Shown here: positions 24,751 through 35,998 of the stretch, in pieces | Layout of the letters: each line of letters opens with the position of its first letter | Position numbering within the stretch: position 1 is the stretch's first letter | Source: Microvirga vignae | GTDB taxonomy: Bacteria; Pseudomonadota; Alphaproteobacteria; Rhizobiales; Beijerinckiaceae | DNA: 52,189 nt | Assembly (NCBI RefSeq): GCF_001017175.1 | Contig: NZ_LCYG01000035.1 | Coordinates: 1-52,189, forward strand | Reading direction: 5' to 3' | Translations under genes and position numbers: made by a program | Notes under the pieces: model-generated | What the model was told of the DNA's origin: nothing | Databases searched by the model: none | The model's input: the letters and a program-made list of their open reading frames with translations, nothing else

Positions 24751-26937
24751 ATGACCTCTCTTCTGAGAAGCATACGGCGCTTCGGAGTGGGACGAATCGT
24801 AGGCCTCCTGCTTCTAGTTGAACTCCTTGCCTTGCGGGTTTGGGATCCTGGTCCCGTTGAGGCCCTTCGCCACAAGTCCTTCGATATCTATCAGCTCATC
24901 TATCCGCGCGTTGCCGGCCAAGTTCTCGTCTCAATCGTGGATATCGACGAGCAGAGTCTTCGGGCTCTCGGGCAATGGCCGTGGCCGCGCACGATCATGG
25001 CCGACATAGTCTTGAAGATCGTCGAACGGGGTGGCACCGTCATTGGCTTTGATGTTCTGTTTCCTGAACCGGATCGTAGCTCGCCGGAGGTCGCAGCCGA
25101 AACTTTTCGAGGGCTGGATCCCGACATGCGGGTGAAACTTCAGAGCCTGCCCGGCAACGACGCCGTCTTCGCTGAGGCCATTCGAGCGTCCAAAGTAGTG
25201 CTCGGGCAGTCAGGTTATCGTGTTTCAGGAAGCGCGCCAATCGCAAGACCAGTGTCTCAGTCGGGGATCGCAACTCTCGGTCCAGATCCACGCTCATTCC
25301 TGGTCGATTTTCCGCGCTTGCTGCGGAATCTTCCTATCCTTGATAACGCTGCTCAAGGACACGGCATTTTCTCGATCATCCCCGAACTGGACGGTACTGT
25401 CCGTCGCGTACCTCTCGTGGCGGTCGCAGATGGAGTCGTTGTTCCGTCGCTTGCTCTAGAAATGCTTCGTGTCACCGCAGGATCAGCGGCCACGCTGATA
25501 AAGACGGATGCGAGCGGAGTCCGGAGCGTAGGTATTCACGATCTCGCTATCCCCACAGACGGCAAAGGTCGGGTCTGGATTCATTTCTCACACCACAACC
25601 CTGGCAGATACATTTCTGCCATCGATCTACTGCAGGGCCGGGTGTCCGCCGACAGCCTTGCGGGCAAAATGGTACTGATCGGGACCTCTGCCGCCGGTCT
25701 TCTCGATCTCAAGGTCACCCCAATTCACCCTGCGCTTCCAGGAGTCGAGCTGCACGCCCAACTCCTGGAGAGTGCCCTCACGGGATCCACCCTGAGCCGG
25801 CCGAGCTACACGGCTTTTGTCGAGCTCTCCCTCGCGACGCTCATGAGCTTGATCCTGATTGCATCGGCCCCAAGGGTGAATGCCGGAACCCTCTTCGTGC
25901 TCGGCGGTATAATCGCCGCTGTGACCCTGGGCCTGTCATGGCATTGTTTCACCGTTCTCGATCTTCTGATCGATTACACCTTTCCAATGATCGCAAGTTT
26001 TCTGGTCTATGCGGTTCTGGTCTGTACGAATTATGTGACTGTTTCCGCAGACCGCTACCGGATCAGGTCGGCTTTCAGCCAATATCTATCACCCGATCTG
26101 GTAGAACAGCTGGCAAAATCGCCGGAAAAGCTGACCCTTGGCGGAGAGCAGCGGGAACTGACCGTTCTCTTCTCGGACGTTCGTGGCTTCACGTCGATTG
26201 CCGAATCGTACAAGGATGATCCGCAGGGATTAACGGCCCTGATCAATCGGCTGTTCACCCCGCTCACCCGGGACATCATGGACCGACATGGGACGGTCGA
26301 CAAATATATGGGCGACGCGATCATGGCCTTCTGGAACGCGCCGCTCACCGATCCCTCCCACGAGGTGAACGCATGCGAAGCCGCCCTTGCGATGCTGGAC
26401 AGCCTCCGGGAACTCAATGAGCAACGCCAGCGTGACGCCGGTGGTGATCAGTCGGTTCCATCACTTAGAATCGGTATTGGCCTGAATACCGGTCTGTGCG
26501 TCGTTGGCAATTTTGGTTCTGACCGCCACTTCAACTATTCTGCATTGGGGGACGCGGTGAACTTGGCCTCCCGGCTTGAGGGTCTGACAAAGCATTACGG
26601 AGTTCCCATCATCATCGGGGAAAAAACGGCTCGGGCCGTTCACACTCGGTTCTCTGTTCTCGAAATCGATCATATGCAGGCGAAGGGAAAGCGGGAGCTG
26701 GAGCGGATCTTCACAATCGTGGGACGGGCCGATGCAGCCACCAGTTCCGATTTTGTGACACTGAACGAGAGAAACCGCGCCATGCTCGCCGCGTATCGTA
26801 GCCAAGAGTGGCAGCAGGCTCTCGAGATGATCCTTCTCTGTCGGGAGCTGGGGAAGAACTTCGGGCTCGATGACTACTACGATCTCTACATTCAACGGAT
26901 CCGGCGTCTAGTCGAGACTCCTGCATCGTCTCATTAA
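24751..26937 (+). CDS. CHASE2-domain membrane adenylate cyclase
   Basis: 728 residues. An N-terminal transmembrane helix (about 13-30) leads to a periplasmic CHASE2 sensor domain (residues about 45-330, with VSIVDIDEQSLRALGQWPWPR and GTVIGFDVLFPEPD). Three transmembrane helices follow (about 350-430), then a class III cyclase domain. Both metal aspartates are present (D476 in SDVRGFTS, D522 in MGDAIMAFWNAP), with the K of DKYMGD suiting adenine and N604/R608 in DAVNLASRLEGL. All catalytic residues are intact, so it should make cAMP in response to an extracytoplasmic signal. ATG 24751 is chosen for its GGCGGAG site; a start 30 bases upstream is less likely. It follows the FecR/vWA gene and probably works with it. 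Confidence 0.93.
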   Translation: MTSLLRSIRRFGVGRIVGLLLLVELLALRVWDPGPVEALRHKSFDIYQLIYPRVAGQVLVSIVDIDEQSLRALGQWPWPRTIMADIVLKIVERGGTVIGFDVLFPEPDRSSPEVAAETFRGLDPDMRVKLQSLPGNDAVFAEAIRASKVVLGQSGYRVSGSAPIARPVSQSGIATLGPDPRSFLVDFPRLLRNLPILDNAAQGHGIFSIIPELDGTVRRVPLVAVADGVVVPSLALEMLRVTAGSAATLIKTDASGVRSVGIHDLAIPTDGKGRVWIHFSHHNPGRYISAIDLLQGRVSADSLAGKMVLIGTSAAGLLDLKVTPIHPALPGVELHAQLLESALTGSTLSRPSYTAFVELSLATLMSLILIASAPRVNAGTLFVLGGIIAAVTLGLSWHCFTVLDLLIDYTFPMIASFLVYAVLVCTNYVTVSADRYRIRSAFSQYLSPDLVEQLAKSPEKLTLGGEQRELTVLFSDVRGFTSIAESYKDDPQGLTALINRLFTPLTRDIMDRHGTVDKYMGDAIMAFWNAPLTDPSHEVNACEAALAMLDSLRELNEQRQRDAGGDQSVPSLRIGIGLNTGLCVVGNFGSDRHFNYSALGDAVNLASRLEGLTKHYGVPIIIGEKTARAVHTRFSVLEIDHMQAKGKRELERIFTIVGRADAATSSDFVTLNERNRAMLAAYRSQEWQQALEMILLCRELGKNFGLDDYYDLYIQRIRRLVETPASSH

Positions 26938-27062
26938 TTTACGATTCATAGCTGAGCAGGAGCCGCGGCAGTTGTGCTGGTCAACTTAAAGAGCAGGCAT
27001 GCGGAATGCTGGATTCCGTATTATTATCAAGCCACAGGTCAGAGACTACTGAGGTGGTTCTC

Positions 27063-27893
27063 ATGAAAGCCATCCTTGTTCCGGTTGAGCCACATGCCTC
27101 TATCCGGTCTGTTCTTGACGCCGCATTGTTGATAGCTGGTCGGTTCGGAAGCCGTATTGAGGGGCTGGCGCTCGGCCCTGATATTCCTGCGAGCATTGCC
27201 TTCGACGTCCCAACCAGCTGGGCCATACTCAGTGAGAAGGAACAGCGTGATCTCGTGGAACAGTCCCGACAGCTGTTTGAGGGCTTCATGCTCTCCTGCG
27301 GGGTCCAGCAGGCTGGCGTAGCTGACGAGGCGTCTTACAGCTGGCTAGGGCGGCAGCTGTTCGGAGATAGCTATATCGGCAGCTTCGGCAGGGTGTTCGA
27401 CCTCATTGTGCTCGGCCAGCCCGGAATCCGTGACGAGCCACCGCGACTGGCTACGGTTGAAGCGGCGCTGTTCGAAAGTGGCCGACCCATTCTGCTGGTT
27501 CCGCCCGCAGCGCCGGCATCGATCGGCGAGAAGATCATGATCGCATGGAACGGCAGCACAGAGACAGCTCGCACTATCGCGTTTGCGATGCCTCTTCTTG
27601 CGAAGGCCAGCCAAGTCATTGTCCTGACGTTGGAGGGCTGGGGTGCAGATGGCCCATCCGGTGAGGAATTGACCAGCCGCCTCCAGAGAAACGGCATCAA
27701 GGCTGAAGCCGTAACACACAGTATGAAAGCGCATTCCCCAGGCGAGGGGATCTTGGAGCAGGCGGCGGCGTTCCATGCGGATCTGCTCATCAAGGGTGCC
27801 TACACTCAGAGCCGTTTGAGGCAGTTCATCTTCGGCGGGGCGACGAGCCATATCCTTGCCCATGCAAGGGTGCCGGTTCTGATGGCGCATTAG
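27063..27893 (+). CDS. Tandem-domain universal stress protein
   Basis: 276 residues made of two UspA-like domains. The first (residues 1-145) begins MKAILVPVEPHASIRSVLDA and ends SGRPILLVPPAAP. The second begins KIMIAWNGSTETARTIAFAM and ends with the ATP-loop-like GAYTQSRLRQFIFGGATSHI and the closing strand RVPVLMAH. ATP binding is possible in the second domain; the first domain's loop is poorly conserved. GAGGTGG lies 6-12 bases before ATG 27063. The genes after it encode an SPW-repeat protein and a small ABM-like protein on the same strand with short gaps, a stress-type cluster. Confidence 0.92.
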   Translation: MKAILVPVEPHASIRSVLDAALLIAGRFGSRIEGLALGPDIPASIAFDVPTSWAILSEKEQRDLVEQSRQLFEGFMLSCGVQQAGVADEASYSWLGRQLFGDSYIGSFGRVFDLIVLGQPGIRDEPPRLATVEAALFESGRPILLVPPAAPASIGEKIMIAWNGSTETARTIAFAMPLLAKASQVIVLTLEGWGADGPSGEELTSRLQRNGIKAEAVTHSMKAHSPGEGILEQAAAFHADLLIKGAYTQSRLRQFIFGGATSHILAHARVPVLMAH

Positions 27894-27960
27894 GAATGAA
27901 TACATTTACCAAATACCTCTGATGATTTCCTGGGAGCAGCTGCTTACAGAGGAGGAGAGG

Positions 27961-28335
27961 ATGGGTACCGTCAATGATCGCGTCGACACGACCTTCAGCA
28001 TCACGAATGTTGCACTCGGTGTTCTCTTGATTGCGGCTCCATGGCTGCTCGGCTTCACAGATGAGACTTGGGCTTCGCGTAATGCTTGGGTCAGCGGAGG
28101 TGTGGTTGTTCTCCTGGCGCTTCTGGCATTGGTTCGGACCTACGATTGGGAGGAGTGGCTCAACGTCATAGCCGGTCTTTGGATCACAGCCTCGCCATGG
28201 CTTTTGTGGTTCGAAGACGTAGTCCCTGCGCGCTGGACACATATCATCATCGGCCTCTGCATCATCGTTTTCACAGCGCTAGAGCTGCGCCATCTCTATC
28301 TGGCGCCGAAGGATATGATGATCTCGCAGAGGTAG
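27961..28335 (+). CDS. SPW-repeat membrane protein
   Basis: 124 residues with four predicted helices and two SPW motifs: IAAPWLLGFTDE near residue 25 and TASPWLLWFED near residue 80. The SPW family occurs as two-repeat inner-membrane proteins of unknown role. An AGGAGGAGAGG ribosome binding site directly precedes ATG 27961, which rules out the in-frame upstream ATG at 27922. It is 67 bases after the universal stress gene. Confidence 0.9.
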   Translation: MGTVNDRVDTTFSITNVALGVLLIAAPWLLGFTDETWASRNAWVSGGVVVLLALLALVRTYDWEEWLNVIAGLWITASPWLLWFEDVVPARWTHIIIGLCIIVFTALELRHLYLAPKDMMISQR

Positions 28336-28374
28336 GAGAGACACCACACTCGTCGGCGACCAATGGAGGCATTT

Positions 28375-28671
28375 ATGTATGTCGTCATTCGGAAGTTCAC
28401 TCACATGCATAACGTGCATGAGGCAGCGCGGCGGGCCGAAAGTGGGATTGGCCAAATTCTGCGGCAATCCCCGGGTTTCCAGGGCTATTATGTATTCGAC
28501 GGTGGCAACGGGGTAGGTGGATCGGTGACCCTGTTCGACAGTCGGGACACCGCTCTTGCGGCCAACGAGAAGGCCTTGTCATGGATCCGTGCAAGTCTGG
28601 CGGATCTGGTTCAAGGGCAGCCGGAAATCACGGCCGGTGAGGTCCTAGCCGTGGTCAAACCACAGGGATGA
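28375..28671 (+). CDS. Small ABM-fold-like protein
   Basis: 98 residues resembling the dimeric ferredoxin-like fold of antibiotic-biosynthesis-monooxygenase (ABM) proteins: a first strand YVVIRKFTHMH, helix, then SPGFQGYYVFDGGNGVGGSVTLFDSRDTALAANEKALSWI, where the GF.GYYV strand and FDSRDTALAA helix are typical. No catalytic residues can be assigned; many such proteins are stress- or heme-related or of unknown role. GGAGG five bases before ATG 28375 decides between it and the ATG 12 bases upstream. It lies 39 bases after the SPW gene. Confidence 0.75.
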   Translation: MYVVIRKFTHMHNVHEAARRAESGIGQILRQSPGFQGYYVFDGGNGVGGSVTLFDSRDTALAANEKALSWIRASLADLVQGQPEITAGEVLAVVKPQG

Positions 28672-28789
28672 GGCAAAGCCGCTGGCCCGAAGGACCCACT
28701 CTCGTTGAGCAGACCGCAACGTTGGCTACGGAGCTGCTCGAGACGCGGGGCATCGAAGGCGCGCTTGATGGAAACAGCCACGCCTATAG

Positions 28790-30070
<1,281 letters not shown>

Positions 30071-30073
30071 GCC

Positions 30074-31087
30074 ATGGCACGCATGACCATGATCGAGGCC
30101 ATTCGCGATGCGATGGACGTGATGATGGCGCGCGACGAGCGCGTCGTTGTCTTCGGCGAGGATGTGGGATACTTCGGTGGCGTCTTTCGCTGCACGGCAG
30201 GCCTTCAGCAGAAATACGGCAAGACACGATGCTTCGACGCCCCGATCAGCGAGTCCGGTATTGTCGGCACCGCCATCGGTATGGCGACCTATGGTCTTCG
30301 TCCCTGCATTGAGATCCAGTTCGCCGATTATATGTATCCGGCCTACGACCAGATCGTGTCCGAGGCCGCTCGCCTGCGCTATCGCTCGAATGGTGAGTTC
30401 ACCTGCCCGCTGGTGATCAGAATGCCGACTGGCGGCGGCATTTTCGGTGGCCAGACTCACAGTCAGAGCCCCGAGGCGTTGTTCACCCATGTCGCGGGAT
30501 TGAAAACCGTGGTGCCGTCGAACCCTTATGATGCCAAGGGCCTTCTGATCGCGGCCATTGAGGATCCGGATCCGGTCATCTTCCTGGAGCCGAAGCGGCT
30601 CTACAACGGTCCCTTCGACGGTCATCACGACCGCCCGGTCACGCCTTGGTCGAAGCATGAACTCGGGGAGGTCCCGTCAGGGTATTTCATCCATCCCCTC
30701 GGCAAGGCATCGGTCGTGCGAGAAGGGTCAGCCATGACCGTGCTGGCCTATGGCACTATGGTCTATGTGGCTCAGGCGGCCGTGGCGGAGATTGGTATCG
30801 ATGCGGAGATCATCGACCTGCGAACCCTGGTTCCTCTCGACATGGAGACCATTGCGGCTTCGGTCAAGAAGACAGGTCGCTGCGTGGTCGTTCATGAGGC
30901 CACGCTCACATCAGGTTTTGGTGCGGAACTGGCTGCCCTTGTCCAGGAGGCGTGCTTCTTCCAGCTGGAGGCGCCGATTACGCGAGTGACCGGATGGGAC
31001 ACGCCTTATCCCCATGCGCAGGAATGGGATTATTTCCCAGGACCTGCTCGCGTCGGGCGCGCGCTCGTCGAGACGATGGAGGCCTGA
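30074..31087 (+). CDS. bkdA2: Branched-chain 2-oxoacid dehydrogenase E1 subunit beta
   Basis: 337 residues, the beta partner of the E1 heterotetramer. The N terminus (MTMIEAIRDAMDVMMARDERVVVFGEDVG) and FADYMYPAYDQIVSEAARLRYRS, TGGGIFGGQTHSQSPEALFTHVAGLK are characteristic of transketolase-like beta subunits. The C-terminal domain contains DLRTLVPLDMETIAASVKKTGRCVVVHEA. Length is normal. GGGAG precedes the ATG, and the E2 start is 2 bases past the stop, so the subunits are tightly coupled. Confidence 0.95.
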   Translation: MARMTMIEAIRDAMDVMMARDERVVVFGEDVGYFGGVFRCTAGLQQKYGKTRCFDAPISESGIVGTAIGMATYGLRPCIEIQFADYMYPAYDQIVSEAARLRYRSNGEFTCPLVIRMPTGGGIFGGQTHSQSPEALFTHVAGLKTVVPSNPYDAKGLLIAAIEDPDPVIFLEPKRLYNGPFDGHHDRPVTPWSKHELGEVPSGYFIHPLGKASVVREGSAMTVLAYGTMVYVAQAAVAEIGIDAEIIDLRTLVPLDMETIAASVKKTGRCVVVHEATLTSGFGAELAALVQEACFFQLEAPITRVTGWDTPYPHAQEWDYFPGPARVGRALVETMEA

Positions 31088-31088
31088 C

Positions 31089-32405
31089 ATGGGTGAGCAC
31101 GTCATCAAGATGCCCGATGTGGGCGAGGGGATCGCCGAGGCCGAACTCGTCGAGTGGCACGTCAAGGTTGGCGATCTCGTCCGCGAGGATACGCTGCTGG
31201 CCGCTGTCATGACCGACAAGGCGACGGTAGAAATTCCCTCTCCCGTCGAAGGCGAGGTTCTCTGGCTTGGCGCCGAGATCGGAGACGTGGTCGCAATTGG
31301 CTCGCCTCTGATCCGTCTCAAGGTCGAAGGCGAGGGCTCGGTCGCATCGTCGGCTCCAATTGAAGAGAAGAAGGACAAGGTTCCGGCGCAGGTGGCTGCA
31401 AGCAAGCCGGTGGCCGTCGAGCCACCTGCGGAGCCCGGTGCCCCAATCAGGCTCATGACGCCGCGCACACCTGGCGAGGCGGCCCGGAATCATGCCCCGA
31501 GAATGCCCCGTCCAGCTCTTGCGCGAGCGGAGGGTGAAAGGCCGATCGCATCGCCAGCCGTGCGCCTGAGGGCACGCGAAGCAGGCATCGATCTGCGGCA
31601 GGTGCCCGGCACGGGCCCTGGGGGACGCATCACGCATGATGATCTCGATGCCTTCTTCGCACACGGGCCGCAGGGGGCTCGTGAGCCGGGTCTCATGCCG
31701 AAAACGTCCGTCGAGCAGATCAAGGTTGTTGGTCTGCGCCGCAAGATCGCGGAGAGGATGGCGATCTCGAAGTCGCGTATTCCTCACATCACCTACGTGG
31801 AAGAAGTCGACGTGACGACTCTCGAGGATTTGCGCTCGGCGCTCAATGCGAACAAGCGTTCCGACAGGCCGAAGCTCACTATCTTGCCGTTCCTCATGAG
31901 GGCCATGGTGAGGGCGATTGCCGAGCACCCGCATCTGAATGCGCTCTACGACGACGAAGCTGGCATCGTCCACCAGCATGCGGGCGTCCATATCGGCATC
32001 GCGACGCAGACCGCTTCCGGTCTTGTCGTGCCTGTCGTCCGGCATGCGGAAGCACTCGATCTTTGGGGCTGTGCCGCCGAACTGAACCGGCTTGCAGAGG
32101 CCGCGAAATCCGGCACGGCGACGCGTGAGGATTTGAGCGGGTCAACCATCACCATCACGTCGCTGGGCGCGATGGGCGGCATCGTCACAACGCCAGTGAT
32201 CAATCATCCCGAGGTCGCCATCATCGGCGTCAACAAGATCGTGGTGCGACCAGTGTGGAATGGATCGGACTTCACCCCTCGCAAAATGATGAATCTGTCG
32301 TCCAGCTTCGATCACCGGGTCGTCGATGGTTGGGATGCAGCTGTCTTCGTGCAGCGCATCAAGACGCTTCTGGAAACGCCGGCGATGATCTTCGTGGAGG
32401 CTTGA
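31089..32405 (+). CDS. bkdB: Branched-chain 2-oxoacid dehydrogenase E2 (dihydrolipoyl acyltransferase)
   Basis: 438 residues. Residues 1-78 are one lipoyl domain with the lipoylated K44 in [12 protein letters not shown] flexible Ala/Pro linker follows, then the peripheral subunit-binding domain (about 155-190: [33 protein letters not shown]). Residues about 210-438 are the catalytic acyltransferase domain ending in [13 protein letters not shown], with catalytic H409 and D413. E2 forms the complex core and passes the acyl group to CoA. It begins 2 bases after the E1-beta stop. A longer reading frame starting within E1-beta is not supported. Confidence 0.95.
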   Translation: MGEHVIKMPDVGEGIAEAELVEWHVKVGDLVREDTLLAAVMTDKATVEIPSPVEGEVLWLGAEIGDVVAIGSPLIRLKVEGEGSVASSAPIEEKKDKVPAQVAASKPVAVEPPAEPGAPIRLMTPRTPGEAARNHAPRMPRPALARAEGERPIASPAVRLRAREAGIDLRQVPGTGPGGRITHDDLDAFFAHGPQGAREPGLMPKTSVEQIKVVGLRRKIAERMAISKSRIPHITYVEEVDVTTLEDLRSALNANKRSDRPKLTILPFLMRAMVRAIAEHPHLNALYDDEAGIVHQHAGVHIGIATQTASGLVVPVVRHAEALDLWGCAAELNRLAEAAKSGTATREDLSGSTITITSLGAMGGIVTTPVINHPEVAIIGVNKIVVRPVWNGSDFTPRKMMNLSSSFDHRVVDGWDAAVFVQRIKTLLETPAMIFVEA

Positions 32406-32409
32406 ACCG

Positions 32410-33807
32410 ATGAAAGACATGTCGTGCAAGCTCCTCGTCATCGGCGCGGGACCAGGGGGCTATGTTTGCGCCATCCGCGCTGGGCAGCTTGGCATGGATA
32501 CGGTGATCGTCGACATCAGAAAACCTGGCGGAACCTGCCTCAATGTCGGCTGCATCCCCTCCAAGGCAATCATCCATGCGGCCGAAGAGTATGACAGGAT
32601 CGTTCACTTGGCGTCCGGCCGGAATCCTCTCGGGATCACAACAACGAAACCGGGGATCGATCTTGCCCGGACCGTTGCTTGGAAGGACGGCATCGTCAGC
32701 CGCCTCAACAGCGGCGTGTCAGGCCTGCTCAAGCGCTCGCGGGTGAAGGTGGTCGAGGGCTGGGCGCGCTTCCGCGATGGCAAAACGGTCGAGGTGGAGA
32801 CGGAAACCGGACGGCAGATCATCCGCGCTGAGAATGTTGTGATTGCAACGGGATCGGCCCCGGCCGAGCTGCCGAACCTGCCCTTTGGAGGGCCCGTGAT
32901 TTCTTCGACCGAGGCGTTGGCACTGACTGAGGTTCCAGAGAAGCTTGTTGTCGTTGGGGGAGGCTATATCGGCCTGGAGCTTGGGACCGCCTTTTCCAAG
33001 TTGGGTGCACAAGTAACCGTCGTCGAAGCGCAGGCTCGCATCCTTCCGCAATACGATGCCGAGCTGACCCGGCCCGTTGCGAAGAGGCTGCAGGCTCTCG
33101 GCGTGAAGATCGTGACCGGCGCGAAGGCAAGAGGCTTAGCGAAAGGAGACAGCGCACTCTTGGTGGAAAACGGAAGTGGGGCCGAGACGTCGCTTCCTGC
33201 GGACAGGATTCTCGTCACGGTTGGGCGAAGGCCGGTCACGCAGGGCTGGGGACTGGAGGAGCTTGTCCTCGATATGGACGGACCCTTCATTCGGATCGGA
33301 GAGCGATGCGAAACCTCGATGCGGGGGATCTATGCCATCGGTGACGTCACAGGCGAGCCGATGCTGGCTCATCGCGCCATGGCGCAGGGAGAAATGGTGG
33401 CCGAGATCGTCGCTGGTCACAAACGCGTTTGGGATAAGCGGGGCATTCCAGCCATATGCTTCACCGATCCCGAGATCGTCATCGCTGGCCTGACACCAGA
33501 CGAAGCGGGTAGGGCCGGGACGGAGGTTCGGGTGGGGCATTTCCCCTTTTCGGCCAATGGCCGCGCGATGACGAGGTTGGGTGAAGATGGATTCGTGCGC
33601 GTGGTCGCACGAGCGGATAATCATCTGGTGCTCGGAATTCAGGCAGTGGGGCAGGGCGTATCTGAACTCGCCGCTGCCTTTAGCCTCGCCGTCGAGATGG
33701 GCGCGCGCCTCGAAGATATTGCAGGCACGATTCACGCGCATCCGACACAGGGAGAAGCATTCCAGGAGGCAGCTCTGAAGGCTCTAGGACGTGAGCTTCA
33801 TATTTGA
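32410..33807 (+). CDS. lpdA: Dihydrolipoyl dehydrogenase (E3)
   Basis: 465 residues, a pyridine nucleotide-disulfide oxidoreductase that reoxidises the lipoyl group. FAD motif [17 protein letters not shown] at the N terminus; redox disulfide C43/C48 in [17 protein letters not shown] motif [19 protein letters not shown]; and the C-terminal active-site HPTQGE. The dedicated copy closing the operon would serve the branched-chain complex (lpdV in Pseudomonas nomenclature). GGAGG lies 10 bases before ATG, only 4 bases after the E2 stop. Confidence 0.95.
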   Translation: MKDMSCKLLVIGAGPGGYVCAIRAGQLGMDTVIVDIRKPGGTCLNVGCIPSKAIIHAAEEYDRIVHLASGRNPLGITTTKPGIDLARTVAWKDGIVSRLNSGVSGLLKRSRVKVVEGWARFRDGKTVEVETETGRQIIRAENVVIATGSAPAELPNLPFGGPVISSTEALALTEVPEKLVVVGGGYIGLELGTAFSKLGAQVTVVEAQARILPQYDAELTRPVAKRLQALGVKIVTGAKARGLAKGDSALLVENGSGAETSLPADRILVTVGRRPVTQGWGLEELVLDMDGPFIRIGERCETSMRGIYAIGDVTGEPMLAHRAMAQGEMVAEIVAGHKRVWDKRGIPAICFTDPEIVIAGLTPDEAGRAGTEVRVGHFPFSANGRAMTRLGEDGFVRVVARADNHLVLGIQAVGQGVSELAAAFSLAVEMGARLEDIAGTIHAHPTQGEAFQEAALKALGRELHI

Positions 33808-33829
33808 TGTTATCATGACACGTCAGTCC

Positions 33830-33851
33830 GCCTTTATGGCTCGATAAAGGC
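33830..33851 (+). terminator. Hairpin after the oxoacid dehydrogenase operon
   Basis: Perfect 8-bp stem GCCTTTAT (33830-33837) and ATAAAGGC (33844-33851), loop of 6, 22 bases after the E3 stop. No T run follows, so termination strength is uncertain. The 160 bases between it and tamA should hold the tamA promoter; no boxes stand out. Confidence 0.5.
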
Positions 33852-34012
33852 CACGGGGATACCTTGTGCATGCGCTCCTCGTTGGGAAACAGGTTTCGCG
33901 TCACTCAGAGTGGATTATGGCGAATTGCGGTCTGAGCGTCCTAGATTCTGCCCTATTTGAACGCGAAGTCATGAGACGTAGCGAAGGTTCATTTTGATAG
34001 TTTGTAGTTAGG

Positions 34013-35998
34013 GTGCTCGTGGCTCAGTCGGTATGGTCGGGAACCAGGAAATGCGCCTCTCTGGTTCTTCTTGTGGGACTTTTGTCCGGCGGGGTATTTA
34101 TTCCGCATGCCGTTGCATTCGACTTCTTCGGCCTCTTCGGGAGGGATGAGACGCCACCACCTCCGAACGCGGACACGCTGCCGTACTCTCTCGATTTTGC
34201 GGTCGCAGGCAGAGACAGGAAGATCGTCCAAATCCTCAAGGATGTTTCAACGCTCCAAAGCCTGAAGAACGATCCACCTCCGGATGCAGACGCTCTGGTG
34301 CGCCGTGCGGAAGCCGATCTGCCTCGCCTCAACGATGCGCTCTGGGGAGCAGGCTACTACAATGCTCGCATCGCTATCACGGTCGCAGGGGTTCCTCTGA
34401 CACTCCAGGCACTGCGTCCTGAAGCTGCTACCCGCGCCGCGACATTCTATCGATCGCGGGCGCTCGTGCCCATCCAGGTCGCAGTCGATCCCGGGGCGCA
34501 ATTCGTTCTCCGGAATGTCACCGTTCTGGATGCAAGGACCGGTCGCCCGTTTCTGCCAAATGAGCTGCCGCCTCGCATCGCCAGGATCGGGCCCGGCGAT
34601 GCCGCGCGCGCAGCCGATATCGTGGCGGCCCAGGCGCGGATAGTTGATCACTTTCGCGCCCAGTCGCGGCCCTTCGCCAAAGTGACCGAGCAGAACCCTG
34701 TGGTCGTTCATCCAGCCCACGTCATGGACATCAGTCTGACGGTCGACCCGGGACCACAGGCGGGCATCGGGGAGATCACCGTCCGAGGCGCAGAGAATGT
34801 GGACCCGGCGGTGGTGCGCTCGTTCATCTACACCGACCCGGGCGATCCCTATTCGCCCGCAGAACTCGCCTCGATGCGCAAGTCGATCCTGAGCATCGAG
34901 GCGCTGTCCTCCGTTCGCATACGCGAGGGAGAGATGCTCGATGCCTATGGCAATCTGCCTCTCTTCATCGATATTACGGAGCGCCAGCCTCGTGTCATCG
35001 GTGCCTCGGTGCAGTACTCGACAACCGATGGCCCGGCGGTCCGAGCCTATTGGGCGCACCGGAATCTGTTTGGGGGCGCCGAGCGGCTAAGATTAGAAGG
35101 CAGTCTTTTCTATCTCACGGAGAATGGCGGCCGTCTGGATGACGACGATGAGTTCGATTGGGACGATCTCGGTGGCCGCTTTCGCGCGAGCTTCCTGAAA
35201 CCGGCACTGTGGGGAACGCGCAACGACTTCCTGGCCGAGGCTTTGGTCGAACGCGAACGCACGGAGGGCTACACAAGCCGCCTCGTCAACGCAACGGCGG
35301 GTATTCGCCACCGCTTCAGCGAAACCTTCTCGATTCAGGGCGGCATCGAGTACGAGAAGGGGCAGGCGTCGGACGTTCTCGGGCAGGTCGACTACACCCT
35401 CGTCGGATTGCCGCTTTCCGTCACCTACGATTCCACGGACAACACGCTCGATCCCACGCGCGGCATGAAGCTGCTGGCATCGGTGACACCTTACCCGGAT
35501 TTCCTCGGCTCGTCGGTTCCGATGACGGTCGCGAGGGGAACGGCCTCTGCCTATTGGTCCATCGATGACGAGTCCCGCTATGTGCTTGCAGGCCGCCTTG
35601 GCCTTGGTTCGATCGTCGGAGCAGAGCTCGAGGAGATCCCGGCCAACCGGCGCTTCTTCGCCGGCGGCGGCGGTTCGGTGCGGGGCTTCGGCTATCGCTC
35701 TTTGAGCCCGACATTCTTAGGAGAGCCTATCGGAGGGCGCAGCCTGCTTGAGGCCTCCCTTGAGGCGCGCATCAAGGTCACCGACACCATCGGCATCGTG
35801 CCTTTCGTCGATGCGGGAACCGCCTTCGAGTCGAGTTTTCCGGATTTCGACGAGACCATCCGCGTCTCGGCAGGCCTGGGCCTGCGCTATTACACCGGGA
35901 TCGGGCCGATCCGCCTCGATATCGCGACACCTCTTCGCCGCGACAGAGGGGACGACCGTTCCTTTGCCATCTATGTCGGCATCGGACAGGCTTTCTGA
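34013..35998 (+). CDS. tamA: Translocation and assembly module TamA, outer-membrane Omp85 protein
   Basis: 661 residues. A signal peptide (cleavage after HAVA near residue 36) precedes three POTRA-type periplasmic repeats (about 60-300; for example IGEITVRGAENVDPAVVRSF, residues about 252-270). The 16-strand Omp85 barrel (about 310-661) contains the lid-loop-like VRGFGYR and ends in the aromatic beta-signal IYVGIGQAF. TamA works with TamB to insert or supply outer-membrane components, including autotransporters and phospholipids. GTG at 34013 is the annotated start, with an in-frame GTG two codons later; no strong ribosome binding site is visible. The stop overlaps the tamB ATG by one base. 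Confidence 0.93.
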   Translation: MLVAQSVWSGTRKCASLVLLVGLLSGGVFIPHAVAFDFFGLFGRDETPPPPNADTLPYSLDFAVAGRDRKIVQILKDVSTLQSLKNDPPPDADALVRRAEADLPRLNDALWGAGYYNARIAITVAGVPLTLQALRPEAATRAATFYRSRALVPIQVAVDPGAQFVLRNVTVLDARTGRPFLPNELPPRIARIGPGDAARAADIVAAQARIVDHFRAQSRPFAKVTEQNPVVVHPAHVMDISLTVDPGPQAGIGEITVRGAENVDPAVVRSFIYTDPGDPYSPAELASMRKSILSIEALSSVRIREGEMLDAYGNLPLFIDITERQPRVIGASVQYSTTDGPAVRAYWAHRNLFGGAERLRLEGSLFYLTENGGRLDDDDEFDWDDLGGRFRASFLKPALWGTRNDFLAEALVERERTEGYTSRLVNATAGIRHRFSETFSIQGGIEYEKGQASDVLGQVDYTLVGLPLSVTYDSTDNTLDPTRGMKLLASVTPYPDFLGSSVPMTVARGTASAYWSIDDESRYVLAGRLGLGSIVGAELEEIPANRRFFAGGGGSVRGFGYRSLSPTFLGEPIGGRSLLEASLEARIKVTDTIGIVPFVDAGTAFESSFPDFDETIRVSAGLGLRYYTGIGPIRLDIATPLRRDRGDDRSFAIYVGIGQAF

